A stretch of DNA of 64,000 bases from Pseudomonas morbosilactucae (GTDB lineage: Bacteria; Pseudomonadota; Gammaproteobacteria; Pseudomonadales; Pseudomonadaceae): contig NZ_JALQCW010000084.1 of the NCBI RefSeq assembly GCF_023241715.1, positions 1 to 64,000 of the forward strand, given 5' to 3'. The notes beneath the pieces were generated by a model, which saw nothing but the letters and a program-made list of their open reading frames with translations, did not search any database and had not been told where the DNA came from. The position numbers were made by a program, and so were the translations under genes. Every line of letters begins with the position of its first letter. Position 1 is the first letter of the stretch. Below are positions 39,813-48,892 of the stretch, in pieces.

Positions 39813-40871
39813 ATGTCATTTTCTGATCGAACCGGCCGTTACGCCGGATTTATGCCGGTGTACGCCAAGTTGGCAGCGGTGAGCATGATCTGGGGCGGCA
39901 CCTTTGTCGCCGGGCGTCTGCTAGCCGGGACGCTGGCGCCGCTGTTGGCCGCCAGCGTGCGTTTTTTCCTGGCCAGCCTGGCATTGATGCTGTTCATGGC
40001 CCTGGCACGGATCCCGCTGGCGCGCCCCACCCGGGGTCAGTTTGCGCAACTGACCGTGCTGGGCTTTTTCGGCATCTTTTTTTACAACCTGTGCTTCTTC
40101 AACGGCCTGCAACTGATCGGCGCCTCCCGCGCCTCATTGATCGTGGCGCTGAACCCGGCGGTGATTGCCTTGGCGTCGTGGTGGCTGTTCAAGGAGCGCT
40201 TGGGCCGGACCAAGGTCATGGGCATCGCCCTGTGCCTGGTCGGCGCCGGCACGGTAATCCTCAGTCGCGACCCTTCGGTTTTGCAGGCTGGGGCGGCCAG
40301 TTGGCGTGGGGATCTGCTGATTTTTGGCTGCGTACTGGGGTGGGGCCTCTATTCCTTGGGCGCCAGGAACCTCAACAGCAGCCTCGGCCCGTTGCAAACC
40401 GTGACCTACTCCATTGGGCTGGGCACGCTGATGCTGTGGGCGGTGACCCTGGCCATGGGCGACGTGGACCTGGCGGCGATCGCCCAGCTCAACCTCGGAC
40501 AAGGCCTAGGGCTGCTGTACCTCGGCGTGCTCGGTTCGGCTCTGGCCTACATCCTCTATTACGATGGCGTGCAGCGCATCGGTGCGACCCGCGCCGGAGC
40601 CTTCATCGCACTCAACCCGCTGACCGCGGTGCTGCTCGGTGCCCTGTTACTGGCGGAGCCGCTGACCCTGAGCATGGGCCTGGGCGGGGCGCTGATTCTC
40701 GTCGCCTTTATTTATGCAACAAAGGCCTTGCGACGCCGGCAAAAAAGCGGATTTTATAGAGATTACGGACAAACATATTTACGCTGTGTAGAATCCGGTT
40801 ACGCATACAATAATAAAATCTTCTGGCAGCAGAAGCCTCGCCAGCCTGCAAGCAAGACAGGGTCGACATGA
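39813..40871 (+). CDS. EamA/DMT-family transporter with C-terminal extension
   Basis: 352 residues from the ATG at 39813 (TTGGAG 6 bases upstream). Ten membrane helices in two EamA repeats, beginning L-A-A-V-S-M-I-W-G-G-T-F-V-A and L-L-I-F-G-C-V-L-G-W-G-L-Y-S. The family ends around residue 302 after A-T-K-A-L-R-R-R-Q-K-S; here a further 45 polar residues (to S-K-T-G-S-T) read through the hppD upstream region, which looks like loss of the usual stop. Probably exports amino acids or metabolites under the divergent LysR. Confidence 0.85.
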   Translation: MSFSDRTGRYAGFMPVYAKLAAVSMIWGGTFVAGRLLAGTLAPLLAASVRFFLASLALMLFMALARIPLARPTRGQFAQLTVLGFFGIFFYNLCFFNGLQLIGASRASLIVALNPAVIALASWWLFKERLGRTKVMGIALCLVGAGTVILSRDPSVLQAGAASWRGDLLIFGCVLGWGLYSLGARNLNSSLGPLQTVTYSIGLGTLMLWAVTLAMGDVDLAAIAQLNLGQGLGLLYLGVLGSALAYILYYDGVQRIGATRAGAFIALNPLTAVLLGALLLAEPLTLSMGLGGALILVAFIYATKALRRRQKSGFYRDYGQTYLRCVESGYAYNNKIFWQQKPRQPASKTGST

Positions 40872-41021
40872 AGATATTCGGTTTCCAACTGATCTACGGT
40901 GATTTCCTCGCCCGCAGCGTGCGCGGTATCTCCTGCGCGCCACCCTCGCTCCTCAGCATTCATAAGCACTGACCCTCCGCGTATCGCGGCGGTTAATTCT
41001 AAAAATGATGAGGCGCCAACC

Positions 41022-42098
41022 ATGGCAGATATCTTCGAAAACCCAATGGGCCTGATGGGCTTTGAATTCATCGAATTCGCATCGCCTACCCCCAATACCC
41101 TTGAGCCGATCTTCCAGATCATGGGCTTTACCAAGGTCGCGACCCACCGTTCCAAAGACGTGCACCTGTACCGTCAGGGCGCGATCAACCTGATCCTCAA
41201 CAACGAACCTCACAGCGTGGCCTCGTACTTTGCCGCCGAGCACGGCCCGTCGGTGTGCGGCATGGCGTTCCGCGTGCAGAACGCCCAGCAGGCCTATTCC
41301 CGTGCCCTGGAGCTGGGTGCCCAGCCGATCCACATCGCCACCGGCCCCATGGAGCTGAACCTGCCGGCGATCAAAGGCATCGGCGGCGCGCCGCTGTACC
41401 TGATCGACCGTTATGGTGAAGGCAGCTCGATCTATGACATCGACTTCGTATTCCTCGACGGCGTGGACCGCCATCCCGAGGGCGCGGGCCTGAAGATCAT
41501 CGACCACCTGACCCACAACGTGTACCGCGGACGCATGGCTTACTGGGCCGGCTTCTACGAGAAACTGTTCAACTTCCGCGAGATTCGCTACTTCGACATC
41601 AAGGGCGAATACACCGGCCTGACCTCCAAGGCCATGACCGCTCCGGACGGCATGATCCGCATCCCGCTGAACGAGGAATCGTCCAAGGGCGCCGGGCAGA
41701 TCGAAGAGTTTCTGATGCAGTTCAACGGCGAGGGCATCCAGCACGTGGCGTTCCTCACCGATGACCTGGTGAAGACTTGGGACGCGTTGAAAAAGATCGG
41801 CATGCGCTTTATGACCGCGCCGCCGGAAACCTATTACGAGATGCTTGAAGGTCGCCTGCCGAACCACGGTGAGCCGGTCAACGAGCTGCAATCACGGGGC
41901 ATCTTGCTGGACGGCTCGTCGGAAGCCGGCGACAAGCGCCTGTTGTTGCAGATTTTCTCGGAGACCCTGATGGGCCCGGTGTTCTTCGAATTCATCCAGC
42001 GCAAGGGCGACGATGGTTTCGGTGAAGGCAACTTCAAGGCACTGTTCGAATCGATCGAGCGTGACCAGGTGCGTCGTGGTGTGCTCGCCACCGATTAA
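41022..42098 (+). CDS. hppD: 4-hydroxyphenylpyruvate dioxygenase
   Basis: 358 residues, the Pseudomonas HPPD length. Two VOC-fold domains; the active-site iron ligands in the C-terminal one are H162 (I-I-D-H-L-T-H-N-V), H241 (I-Q-H-V-A-F-L) and E323 (F-F-E-F-I-Q-R). The start at 41022 has GAGG 10 bases upstream. It converts 4-hydroxyphenylpyruvate to homogentisate in tyrosine degradation and is the source of pyomelanin. The homogentisate genes are not in the window. The gene is followed by a terminator and then hpaR. Confidence 0.98.
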   Translation: MADIFENPMGLMGFEFIEFASPTPNTLEPIFQIMGFTKVATHRSKDVHLYRQGAINLILNNEPHSVASYFAAEHGPSVCGMAFRVQNAQQAYSRALELGAQPIHIATGPMELNLPAIKGIGGAPLYLIDRYGEGSSIYDIDFVFLDGVDRHPEGAGLKIIDHLTHNVYRGRMAYWAGFYEKLFNFREIRYFDIKGEYTGLTSKAMTAPDGMIRIPLNEESSKGAGQIEEFLMQFNGEGIQHVAFLTDDLVKTWDALKKIGMRFMTAPPETYYEMLEGRLPNHGEPVNELQSRGILLDGSSEAGDKRLLLQIFSETLMGPVFFEFIQRKGDDGFGEGNFKALFESIERDQVRRGVLATD

Positions 42099-42120
42099 GG
42101 CCAGGCCGCATTGATTACAG

Positions 42121-42156
42121 AGCCCGATCCGGCGCTTGCCGGGTCGGGCTTTATTT
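42121..42156 (+). terminator. Terminator of hppD
   Basis: AGCCCGATCCGGC and GCCGGGTCGGGCT around CTT, then TTATTTT. Confidence 0.93.
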
Positions 42157-42175
42157 TGCCTGTCGGTTGCCGATA

Positions 42176-42195
42176 GTGAATGTGTTAATGTTTCT
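42176..42195 (+). promoter_or_regulatory. Probable HpaR operator upstream of hpaR
   Basis: GTGAATGTGTTAATGTTTC shares AATGTGTTAAYGTT with the two elements upstream of hpaG1 (56452-56487). Position 37-56 bp before the hpaR start fits autorepression. Confidence 0.7.
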
Positions 42196-42231
42196 CGCCT
42201 GCCTACCCGCCCCCCTGACCGACGGCCCTCG

Positions 42232-42654
42232 ATGAAGACACCCAGACCCTCGCTGACCCTGACCTTGCTCCAGGCCCGTGAAGCCGCCATGGCTTTTTTT
42301 CGCCCCTCTTTGAACCAGCACGACCTCACCGAACAGCAGTGGCGGGTGATTCGTATCCTGCGCCAGAACGGCGAGCTGGAAAGCCATCAACTGGCGAAGA
42401 TGGCCTGCATCCTGCCGCCCAGCATGACCGGTGTGCTGACCCGGCTGGAGCGTGATGAATACGTCAGCCGGCGCAAATCCCCGGAAGACCAGCGCCGTCT
42501 GTTTATCACCCTGACCGAGCGTGGCGAAGCCTGTTTCGAGTCCATGAGCGGCGACATGGAAATCAACTACCAGAAGATCCAGCAGCAGTTCGGGGAAGAA
42601 AAGCTCCAGGCCTTGCTGGGCCTGCTCAACGAGCTGAAACAGATCAAGCCCTGA
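42232..42654 (+). CDS. hpaR: MarR-family repressor of homoprotocatechuate degradation HpaR
   Basis: 140 residues. The HpaR-specific opening is L-T-L-T-L-L-Q-A-R-E-A-A-M-A-F-F-R-P, then L-T-E-Q-Q-W-R-V-I-R-I-L, the HTH A-C-I-L-P-P-S-M-T-G-V-L-T-R-L-E-R and the wing with S-P-E-D-Q-R-R-L. In enterobacteria HpaR represses hpaG...I and is released by 4-HPA-type ligands. Here it is separated from the operon by about 6.4 kb, but shares its operator sequence with it. The start at 42232 follows a weak purine stretch. Confidence 0.92.
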   Translation: MKTPRPSLTLTLLQAREAAMAFFRPSLNQHDLTEQQWRVIRILRQNGELESHQLAKMACILPPSMTGVLTRLERDEYVSRRKSPEDQRRLFITLTERGEACFESMSGDMEINYQKIQQQFGEEKLQALLGLLNELKQIKP

Positions 42655-42660
42655 GGTGGC

Positions 42661-43539
42661 TCATGAGTGCCGACGGCGACGCTGGCGCAGCAGGTGCCTG
42701 AATCCTTCCAGCATCAACACCAGCACCGCCAGCCAGATCGGCCCGTAGGTCAACCATTCCCCCGGCCCGATGCTTTCTCCCAGCAGCAGGGCCACGGCCA
42801 GCAACAGCACGGGTTCAACGTAACTTAGCAGGCCGAACAGGCTAAAGGCCAGCAGCCGGCTGGCGATGATGTAGCAAAGCAAGGCCGAGGCGCTGATCAC
42901 CCCGAGCAATGGAATCAGCAGGTACAGGCCCGGGTTGCGCTCCAGTACGTTGAAGTCCTGGGCGAACCACAGGGCCACGGGGATCAGCAGCGCCATGTCG
43001 AACCACAGGCCGCCCAGGTGATCGGTGCCCAGGCGTTTGCGCAGCACGAAGTACAGCGGGTAACCCAGCACCACCAGCAAGGTCGGCCACGACACCCCAC
43101 CCATTTGATACAGCTCATTGAACACCCCGACGCCGGCGAACAGGGTGGCGATTTTCTGCAGCCGTGACAGGCGTTCGCCATAGGCAATGCGCCCGGTCAG
43201 CACCATGGTCAGCGGCAGGAGGAAATACCCCAGGGACACGTCCAGGCTATGGCCGTTGAGTGGCGCCCACATAAACAGCCAGAGTTGCGCGCCCACCAGG
43301 GCCGAGGACAGCATCAGCGCCAGAAGCAGGGCCGGCGTGGCCAGCACCCGTCGGCCCAGGCCGACCACTCGCGGCCATTCGCCGGCCAGGATCATGAACA
43401 GGGTCATGCAGGGCAGGGTCAGCAGCATCCGCCAGCCAAAGATCTCCAGCCCGGAAAGCGGCGCCAGCAGCGAGGTGTAGTAGTACATGACGGCAAACAG
43501 CACCGACGCCAGAACCGATAAAACAATACCTTTAGACAC
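42661..43539 (-). CDS. rarD: RarD-type EamA permease
   Basis: 292 residues from a GTG at 43539 with GAGGA 5-8 bases upstream. It opens V-S-K-G-I-V-L-S-V-L-A-S-V-L-F-A-V-M-Y-Y-Y, as RarD proteins do. About ten membrane helices, with W-R-M-L-L-T-L-P in helix 2 and the conserved F-L-x-P-L segment near 125. RarD was named for chloramphenicol sensitivity in P. aeruginosa; the substrate is not known. The gene is tail to tail with hpaR (6 bp apart). Confidence 0.9.
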   Translation of the reverse strand: MSKGIVLSVLASVLFAVMYYYTSLLAPLSGLEIFGWRMLLTLPCMTLFMILAGEWPRVVGLGRRVLATPALLLALMLSSALVGAQLWLFMWAPLNGHSLDVSLGYFLLPLTMVLTGRIAYGERLSRLQKIATLFAGVGVFNELYQMGGVSWPTLLVVLGYPLYFVLRKRLGTDHLGGLWFDMALLIPVALWFAQDFNVLERNPGLYLLIPLLGVISASALLCYIIASRLLAFSLFGLLSYVEPVLLLAVALLLGESIGPGEWLTYGPIWLAVLVLMLEGFRHLLRQRRRRHS

Positions 43540-43704
43540 GCTGTCCTCGTGTGACCTGCACCGCAGGCTTGATGAAATAGGGGGGATGTACGTCGAGGGG
43601 AATATAGAGGGTTTACAGCGAGAAATTTGCGCTGAATCCGGGTGTTTTGTGGAGGAATTTCTCGTTTTGGCCAAAACCGCCGATTAATCCCGCCGATTGA
43701 GCAG

Positions 43705-43727
43705 TGGCCGCCCGCGCTGGGCGGCCA
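43705..43727. terminator. Hairpin after the aldo/keto reductase gene
   Basis: TGGCCGCCC (43705-43713) and GGGCGGCCA (43719-43727) around GCGCT, 10 bp after the reductase stop. A strong stem but without a T-run. Confidence 0.5.
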
Positions 43728-43737
43728 GGTGCGGACC

Positions 43738-44751
43738 TCAGGCCGAGAATGGCGTGCGCCCGGAAACGAAATGACTGACGTCATTGAAGCCGGGGGTCGA
43801 GGCATGCCCGGGGGTGACCAGAGCGTCGATAAAGGCTTCGTCTTCGGCGCTGATGCGCACGCTCAACGCCTCGGTGTAGGCATCCCACTGCTGCTCGGTA
43901 CGCGGGCCGACGATGGCCGAGCTGACCGCCTGATTGTTCAGCACCCAGGCGATGGCGAAGGGCACGATCCCCACACCTCGGCCCTGGCAGTACTCCTGGA
44001 TCTGCTGGGCGATGCGCAGGGACTCGACCCGCCATTCGGTTTCCAGGATGCGCTTGTCCTGGCGCCCGGCGCGGCTGCTGCTGTCCGGCGCCACATCGGG
44101 GGCGTACTTGCCACTGAGCACGCCCCGGGCCAACGGGCTGTAAGGCACCACGCCAAGGCCGTAGGCGCGGGCGGCGGTGATCTGCTCGGCTTCGGCCTGG
44201 CGGTTGACGATGTTGTACAGCGGTTGGCTGATCACCGGGCGCTCGATCCCCAGTTGGTCAGCGATGCGCACCGCTTCGGCGATCCGCCAGCCGCGGTAGT
44301 TGGACAGCCCCCAGTAACGGATCTTGCCCTGGCGCAGCAGGTCGCCGATGGCGCGGATGCTCACCTCCAGTGGCGTGTTGTGGTCTTCGCGGTGCAGGTA
44401 ATAGATGTCCAGGTAGTCGCTGCCCAGGCGGGTCAGGCTGGCGTCGATGGCGTTGAAAATATGCTTGCGGCTCAGTCCGGCGCGGTTGGGCACGCCGTCG
44501 GCCGGCCCGAAGCCGACCTTGGACGCCACCACCCAGTCATGGCGACGGCGGGCAATGGCTTCACCGACGATCTCCTCGGAGCGCCCGCCTGTGTAGACGT
44601 CGGCGGTGTCGATAAAGTTGATGCCCTGGTCCCAGGCCTTGTCGATGATGCGCAGGGCGTCGTCGGTTTGGGTCTGCTCGCCGAACATCATGGTGCCCAG
44701 GGTCAGGGCGGAGACCTTGAGGCCGGAATGGCCGAGGAGGCGATGGCTCAT
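43738..44751 (-). CDS. Aldo/keto reductase
   Basis: 337 residues from the ATG at 44751 (M-S-H-R-L-L-G-H-S-G-L-K-V-S). The (beta/alpha)8 AKR catalytic set is present: D-T-A-D-V-Y (Asp, Tyr near 50-55), Lys in V-V-A-S-K-V-G and His in D-I-Y-Y-L-H-R. G-L-S-N-Y and the C-terminal I-V-G-P-R-T-E-Q-Q binding motif hold NADPH. It fits the YajO/Tas-like group that reduces aldehydes. Probably a single gene. Confidence 0.92.
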   Translation of the reverse strand: MSHRLLGHSGLKVSALTLGTMMFGEQTQTDDALRIIDKAWDQGINFIDTADVYTGGRSEEIVGEAIARRRHDWVVASKVGFGPADGVPNRAGLSRKHIFNAIDASLTRLGSDYLDIYYLHREDHNTPLEVSIRAIGDLLRQGKIRYWGLSNYRGWRIAEAVRIADQLGIERPVISQPLYNIVNRQAEAEQITAARAYGLGVVPYSPLARGVLSGKYAPDVAPDSSSRAGRQDKRILETEWRVESLRIAQQIQEYCQGRGVGIVPFAIAWVLNNQAVSSAIVGPRTEQQWDAYTEALSVRISAEDEAFIDALVTPGHASTPGFNDVSHFVSGRTPFSA

Positions 44752-44972
44752 GAACGAAATCCTTGTACGTTGAGGAAGCGACCGCAGCGTCGCAGACGAG
44801 GCGTCGGGCACACATCAAATACCAGAACCCCGGCCAGGAGCAATCTCAATCAAGGGAAAATACGACGTTCGAGGGCGCTGGCCGTGCTGTCTGGATGCAC
44901 AAGCGAGGGGCGGTATCAGGAGCGAGGCGCCGCGTCGGCGGCGGGGCAGTCCGACGCGGGCTTGGGGAGGGC

Positions 44973-46286
44973 TTACTGGTTACGCAGGCTGCGGGTCATG
45001 CGCAGGGCCAGCAGGCTGCCGGCGACGATCACCCCGGCCAACAGGTACAGGGCGGCATCGGTGGAGCCGGTGGTGTCCTTGACCCAGCCGACGATGTACG
45101 GGCTGAGAAAACCGGCCATCTGGCCCATGGAGTTGATCAACGCCAGGCCACCGGCAGCGGCACCGGCACTGAGCAGCGCTGTGGGCACCGGCCAGAACAT
45201 TGGCAGACCGGTGAGGGCGCCCATGGTGGCGATGGTCAGGCCGAGGATGGCGATGGCCGGCTGGGTGGCGAAGTTGACCGCGATCAGCAAGCCCACGGCG
45301 CCCATCAGCATCGGCACCACCAAGTGCCAGCGGCGCTCCTTGCGCAGGTCGGCGGAACGGCCCACCAGCAGCATGAACACCGCCGCCAGCAAGTAGGGAA
45401 TGGCGCTCAGCCAACCGATCACCAGGTTGTCGCTGAAGCCCAGGTTCTTGATGATCGACGGCAACCAGAAGTTGATGGCGTAGACGCCGCTCTGGATGCA
45501 GAAGTAGATCAGGCCAAAGGCCCAGATCGCCGGGTTCTTGAACACCGCGGCCAGGGAGTCGCCGGTGGTCTTGGGCTTGTTGGCGGCGTCTTCGGCCTGG
45601 TCGGCTTCGAGCACCGCACGCTCCTTGGGCGTCAGCCACGTGGCGTTGGCGAAGCTGTCGCTAAGCAGGAAAAACGCCAGGCCACCCAGCACGACTGTCG
45701 GAATGCCCTGCAGCAGGAACATCCACTGCCAGCCCGCAAGGCCACCCTGGCCGGCGGCGAAGTGGTTGAGGATCCAGCCGGAGAAGGGGCTGCCGAGCAG
45801 GCCGGACACCGGGATAGCCGACATGAACAGGGCCATGATGCGGCCGCGACGGAAGCTCGGGAACCACTGCGAGAGGTACAGCACCACGCCGGGGAAGAAG
45901 CCGGCTTCGGCGGCCCCGGTGAACAGGCGCAGGGTGTAGAACTGGGTCGGTGTGGTGACGAACAGCAGGCAGGTGGACAGGGTGCCCCAGGTGATCATCA
46001 TCAGCGCAATCCAGCGCCGAGGGCCGAACTTGTTCAGTGCCAGGTTGCTCGGCACGCCGCACAGCACGTAACCGATAAAGAAGATGCCGGCCCCGAGGCC
46101 GTACACGGTTTCACTGAATTTCAGCGCATCGAGCATTTGCAACTTGGCGAAGCCAACGTTGACCCGGTCCAGGTAGTTGAACAGGTAGCAAATGAAGATG
46201 AAGGGGATCAAGCGCAGGGTGATGCGCTTGTAGACGGTGTTCTTTTCGTCAGCTGTGGCCAGGACGGCAGCGGCGCTCTGTGACAT
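44973..46286 (-). CDS. MFS permease of the anion:cation symporter family (sugar acids/glycerate)
   Basis: 437 residues, 12 membrane helices. Motif L-N-Y-L-D-R-V-N-V-G-F-A near residues 37-48 (helix 1 end) and A-E-A-G-F-F-P-G in helix 4 are typical of the ACS family (glucarate, galactonate, 4-HPA permeases). It is divergent from the CdaR regulator, and a glycerate kinase lies beyond that, so a sugar diacid or glycerate is the likely substrate. It is clearly related to the hpaX product 4.4 kb away. Confidence 0.88.
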   Translation of the reverse strand: MSQSAAAVLATADEKNTVYKRITLRLIPFIFICYLFNYLDRVNVGFAKLQMLDALKFSETVYGLGAGIFFIGYVLCGVPSNLALNKFGPRRWIALMMITWGTLSTCLLFVTTPTQFYTLRLFTGAAEAGFFPGVVLYLSQWFPSFRRGRIMALFMSAIPVSGLLGSPFSGWILNHFAAGQGGLAGWQWMFLLQGIPTVVLGGLAFFLLSDSFANATWLTPKERAVLEADQAEDAANKPKTTGDSLAAVFKNPAIWAFGLIYFCIQSGVYAINFWLPSIIKNLGFSDNLVIGWLSAIPYLLAAVFMLLVGRSADLRKERRWHLVVPMLMGAVGLLIAVNFATQPAIAILGLTIATMGALTGLPMFWPVPTALLSAGAAAGGLALINSMGQMAGFLSPYIVGWVKDTTGSTDAALYLLAGVIVAGSLLALRMTRSLRNQ

Positions 46287-46466
46287 GGCGGGTCTCTCTT
46301 TATTATGATTTTTTGCGGTGCAAGGGTAACGTTGACCGCCCTGAGAGTCTCGGTCAGGTCAAGGCGGCTGTCTTTGTGCTTGCGCACAGCGATTGCACGC
46401 TTCGTCCGTGCTGGCGACCAAGTTTCCGGCTTTTCACAAGAATCCGCCTTCAAGGATCACGCTGCT

Positions 46467-47588
46467 ATGTTCGAACTGGATCATGACCTGGCCCAGGATA
46501 TCGTCGACCGGACGATGGCCATCTTGCCCTACAACGTCAACGTCATGGACAGCCAGGGCCTGATCCTCGGCAGCGGCGAACCGGAGCGCGTCAACACTCG
46601 CCACGAGGGCGCGCAACTGGTACTAGCCAACGGTCGTGTGGTGGAGATCGACGTGCAGACCGCCAAGCACCTCAAGGGCGTGCAGCCAGGCATCAACCTA
46701 CCGTTGCTGCATGACCAGCGGCTGATCGGCGTGCTGGGCATCACCGGCGACCCGGAGCAGTTGCGCACCTACGCCGAACTGGTGCGCATGACCGCCGAGA
46801 TGCTGGTGGGCCAGCGCCATCAGCAGGCCGAACAACAATGGCGCCGCCAGCGTGGCGACGACTTGCTGGCCTTGCTGCTCAGCGATGACGGTGACTCGCC
46901 GCGGCTGGTGGACGAGGCGCAGCAGATGGGCCTCAAGCCGCAGTTGCCGCGCACCCCGTACCTGTTCGAGCTGGGCCTGGAACACAGCGCCGGGCAGACC
47001 GCCGAAGCCCTGAGCGGCTGGTTGATGTCGCGCTACCCGGACAGCTGGTGCGTCAGCGCCTCCAAGACCTCGTTGCTGTGGTGCCGACCGGCAGCGACCA
47101 CCGTCGACAACCCACGGTTGCTGGAGAAGCTCGACGGCCTGGGCTGGAACATCCTGCGCATCGCCATTGGCGGGCAGGCTGACGGCCTGGCCGGGTTGCG
47201 CCGCTGCTATCGCCGGGTTGGCGACTTGCTGGCCTACGGTCGTGACGTATTGGGCCATTCACGCTTGCTGACCCTGAACCGTTATCGCCTGCCAGTGATG
47301 CTCTGGCGCCATCGCAATGATGACGCCTTGGACGAGTTGCTCAGCCCGTTGCGCAAGGTGATCGCCAAGGACAGCAACGGCCAGTTGCTCGCGACCCTGC
47401 GCAGTTGGTGCGAGCACGATGGGCAAAGCCAGGCCTGTGCCGATGCCCTGGGCATTCACCGCAACAGCCTGCGTTACCGCATGGAGCGCATTGCCGAGCT
47501 GAGCGGCGTCGACCCGTTGCGGCTCGATGGCATGCTGGCGCTGTATCTGGGCGTGCAATTGCTGCCCCAAGGCAGCGATGCCCACTGA
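46467..47588 (+). CDS. cdaR: Sugar diacid regulator, CdaR family
   Basis: 373 residues from the ATG at 46467 with AAGGA 10 bases upstream. The N-terminal putative sugar-diacid recognition domain opens L-A-Q-D-I-V-D-R-T-M-A-I-L-P-Y-N-V-N-V-M-D, a middle GGDEF-like fold follows, and the C-terminal PucR-type HTH reads A-D-A-L-G-I-H-R-N-S-L-R-Y-R-M-E-R-I. CdaR activates glucarate, galactarate and glycerate genes; the flanking permease and glycerate kinase are its expected targets. Confidence 0.93.
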   Translation: MFELDHDLAQDIVDRTMAILPYNVNVMDSQGLILGSGEPERVNTRHEGAQLVLANGRVVEIDVQTAKHLKGVQPGINLPLLHDQRLIGVLGITGDPEQLRTYAELVRMTAEMLVGQRHQQAEQQWRRQRGDDLLALLLSDDGDSPRLVDEAQQMGLKPQLPRTPYLFELGLEHSAGQTAEALSGWLMSRYPDSWCVSASKTSLLWCRPAATTVDNPRLLEKLDGLGWNILRIAIGGQADGLAGLRRCYRRVGDLLAYGRDVLGHSRLLTLNRYRLPVMLWRHRNDDALDELLSPLRKVIAKDSNGQLLATLRSWCEHDGQSQACADALGIHRNSLRYRMERIAELSGVDPLRLDGMLALYLGVQLLPQGSDAH

Positions 47589-47739
47589 GGTTTGTGAATG
47601 GCCGGGCCACGCCAAGGCGAGGTTTGGCCGCGGTTCTTGTAGCAATGAACAATAAAGCCGTCGCGCACTTGTGCAGTCGACAGGCGTCAGCCTCGATGGC
47701 AACTGGCAGCATGCATGGCATAAGAACCGGAGATAGCCC

Positions 47740-48882
47740 ATGAAAATCATCATCGCCCCCGACTCCTTCAAGGACAGCCTGAGTGCCGAAGGCGTCGCCC
47801 AAGCCATTGCCCTCGGCCTGGCGGACATCTGGCCGGATGCGCAGTTGCTCCAGTGCCCGATGGCCGACGGCGGTGAAGGTACGGTGGAGTCGGTGCTGGC
47901 CGCCTGCGCCGGCGAGCCGCGCAGCACGGTGGTCCAGGGCCCCTTGGGCAGCCCGGTCGAGGCCCGTTGGGGCTGGCTGCCGAACAGCCGTACGGCAATC
48001 ATTGAAATGGCCGAGGCCAGTGGCTTGCAGTTGGTGCCCCTGGGGCAGCGCGACGCCTGTGTCAGCAGCACCTTTGGCACCGGGGAGGTGATTCTGGCGG
48101 CGCTGGAGGCCGGGGCCGAGCGCATCATCCTGGCCATTGGCGGCAGCGCCACCAACGACGGCGGCGCGGGAGCCTTGCAGGCTTTGGGCTTGAAGCTTCT
48201 GGACTCGCAGGGCCGGACCCTGCCCCAGGGCGGCCTGGCCCTGGCGGACTTGGCCCGTATCGAACTCGACGGCCTGGACCCGCGCCTGGACCGGGTGCGC
48301 TTCGAGATCGCCGCCGACGTCAACAACCCGTTGTGCGGCGACCACGGTGCATCGGCGATTTTCGGTCCGCAGAAGGGCGCGTCACCACAGCAAGTGCGGG
48401 CGCTGGACCAGGCCCTGGGGCATTTTGCCGACCTGTGTGCCCAGGTCCTGCCCAAGGATGTGCGCGACGAACCCGGCAGCGGCGCGGCCGGCGGCCTGGG
48501 GTTTGCCGCCAAGGCGTTCCTCGGGGCGCAGTTCCGCCCAGGCGTGGAAGTGGTGGCCGAGTTGGTGGGGTTGGAGCAGGCCGTGATGGGCGCTGATTTG
48601 GTGATCACCGGGGAAGGGCGCTTCGACGCCCAGACCTTGCGCGGCAAGACCCCCTTTGGCGTCGCCCGCATCGCCCGCCAGCACGGCGTACCGGTGATTG
48701 TGCTGGCCGGCACCCTGGGCGACGGCTACGAGCAGATGTACCAACATGGAGTGGACGCAGCGTTCGCCCTGGCATCCGGACCTATGAGCCTGGAACAGGC
48801 CTGCAGCGAAGCACCGCGCCTGCTGCGGGCCCGCGCCGCCGACATCGCCCGAGTCTGGCGCCTGGCCAGCCGCACCCGATAA
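47740..48882 (+). CDS. glxK: Glycerate kinase, GarK/GlxK family
   Basis: 380 residues, as usual. It opens M-K-I-I-I-A-P-D-S-F-K-D-S-L-S-A, has P-M-A-D-G-G-E-G-T near 44-52, I-G-G-S-A-T-N-D-G-G-A-G near 130-141, and T-G-E-G-R-F-D near 290. It phosphorylates D-glycerate to 2-phosphoglycerate, the entry of glucarate/galactarate and glyoxylate carbon into glycolysis. GGAG lies 9 bases before the ATG. Follows cdaR with 151 bp between. Confidence 0.95.
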   Translation: MKIIIAPDSFKDSLSAEGVAQAIALGLADIWPDAQLLQCPMADGGEGTVESVLAACAGEPRSTVVQGPLGSPVEARWGWLPNSRTAIIEMAEASGLQLVPLGQRDACVSSTFGTGEVILAALEAGAERIILAIGGSATNDGGAGALQALGLKLLDSQGRTLPQGGLALADLARIELDGLDPRLDRVRFEIAADVNNPLCGDHGASAIFGPQKGASPQQVRALDQALGHFADLCAQVLPKDVRDEPGSGAAGGLGFAAKAFLGAQFRPGVEVVAELVGLEQAVMGADLVITGEGRFDAQTLRGKTPFGVARIARQHGVPVIVLAGTLGDGYEQMYQHGVDAAFALASGPMSLEQACSEAPRLLRARAADIARVWRLASRTR

Positions 48883-48892
48883 ACCCCGCCAT

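Noticed and set aside
40809..40816. AATAATAA as a Crc/Hfq site for hppD
   Set aside because: It is about 200 bp upstream of the hppD start and inside the end of the upstream gene, not at a ribosome binding site.
43642..45396. Long plus-strand open frame opposite the aldo/keto reductase
   Set aside because: It is the reverse complement of a well-supported AKR and MFS pair; high GC makes long antisense frames common.
44763..46283. 506-codon plus-strand frame
   Set aside because: Shadow of the MFS permease on the minus strand: composition is Gly/Gln/His-rich with no domain.
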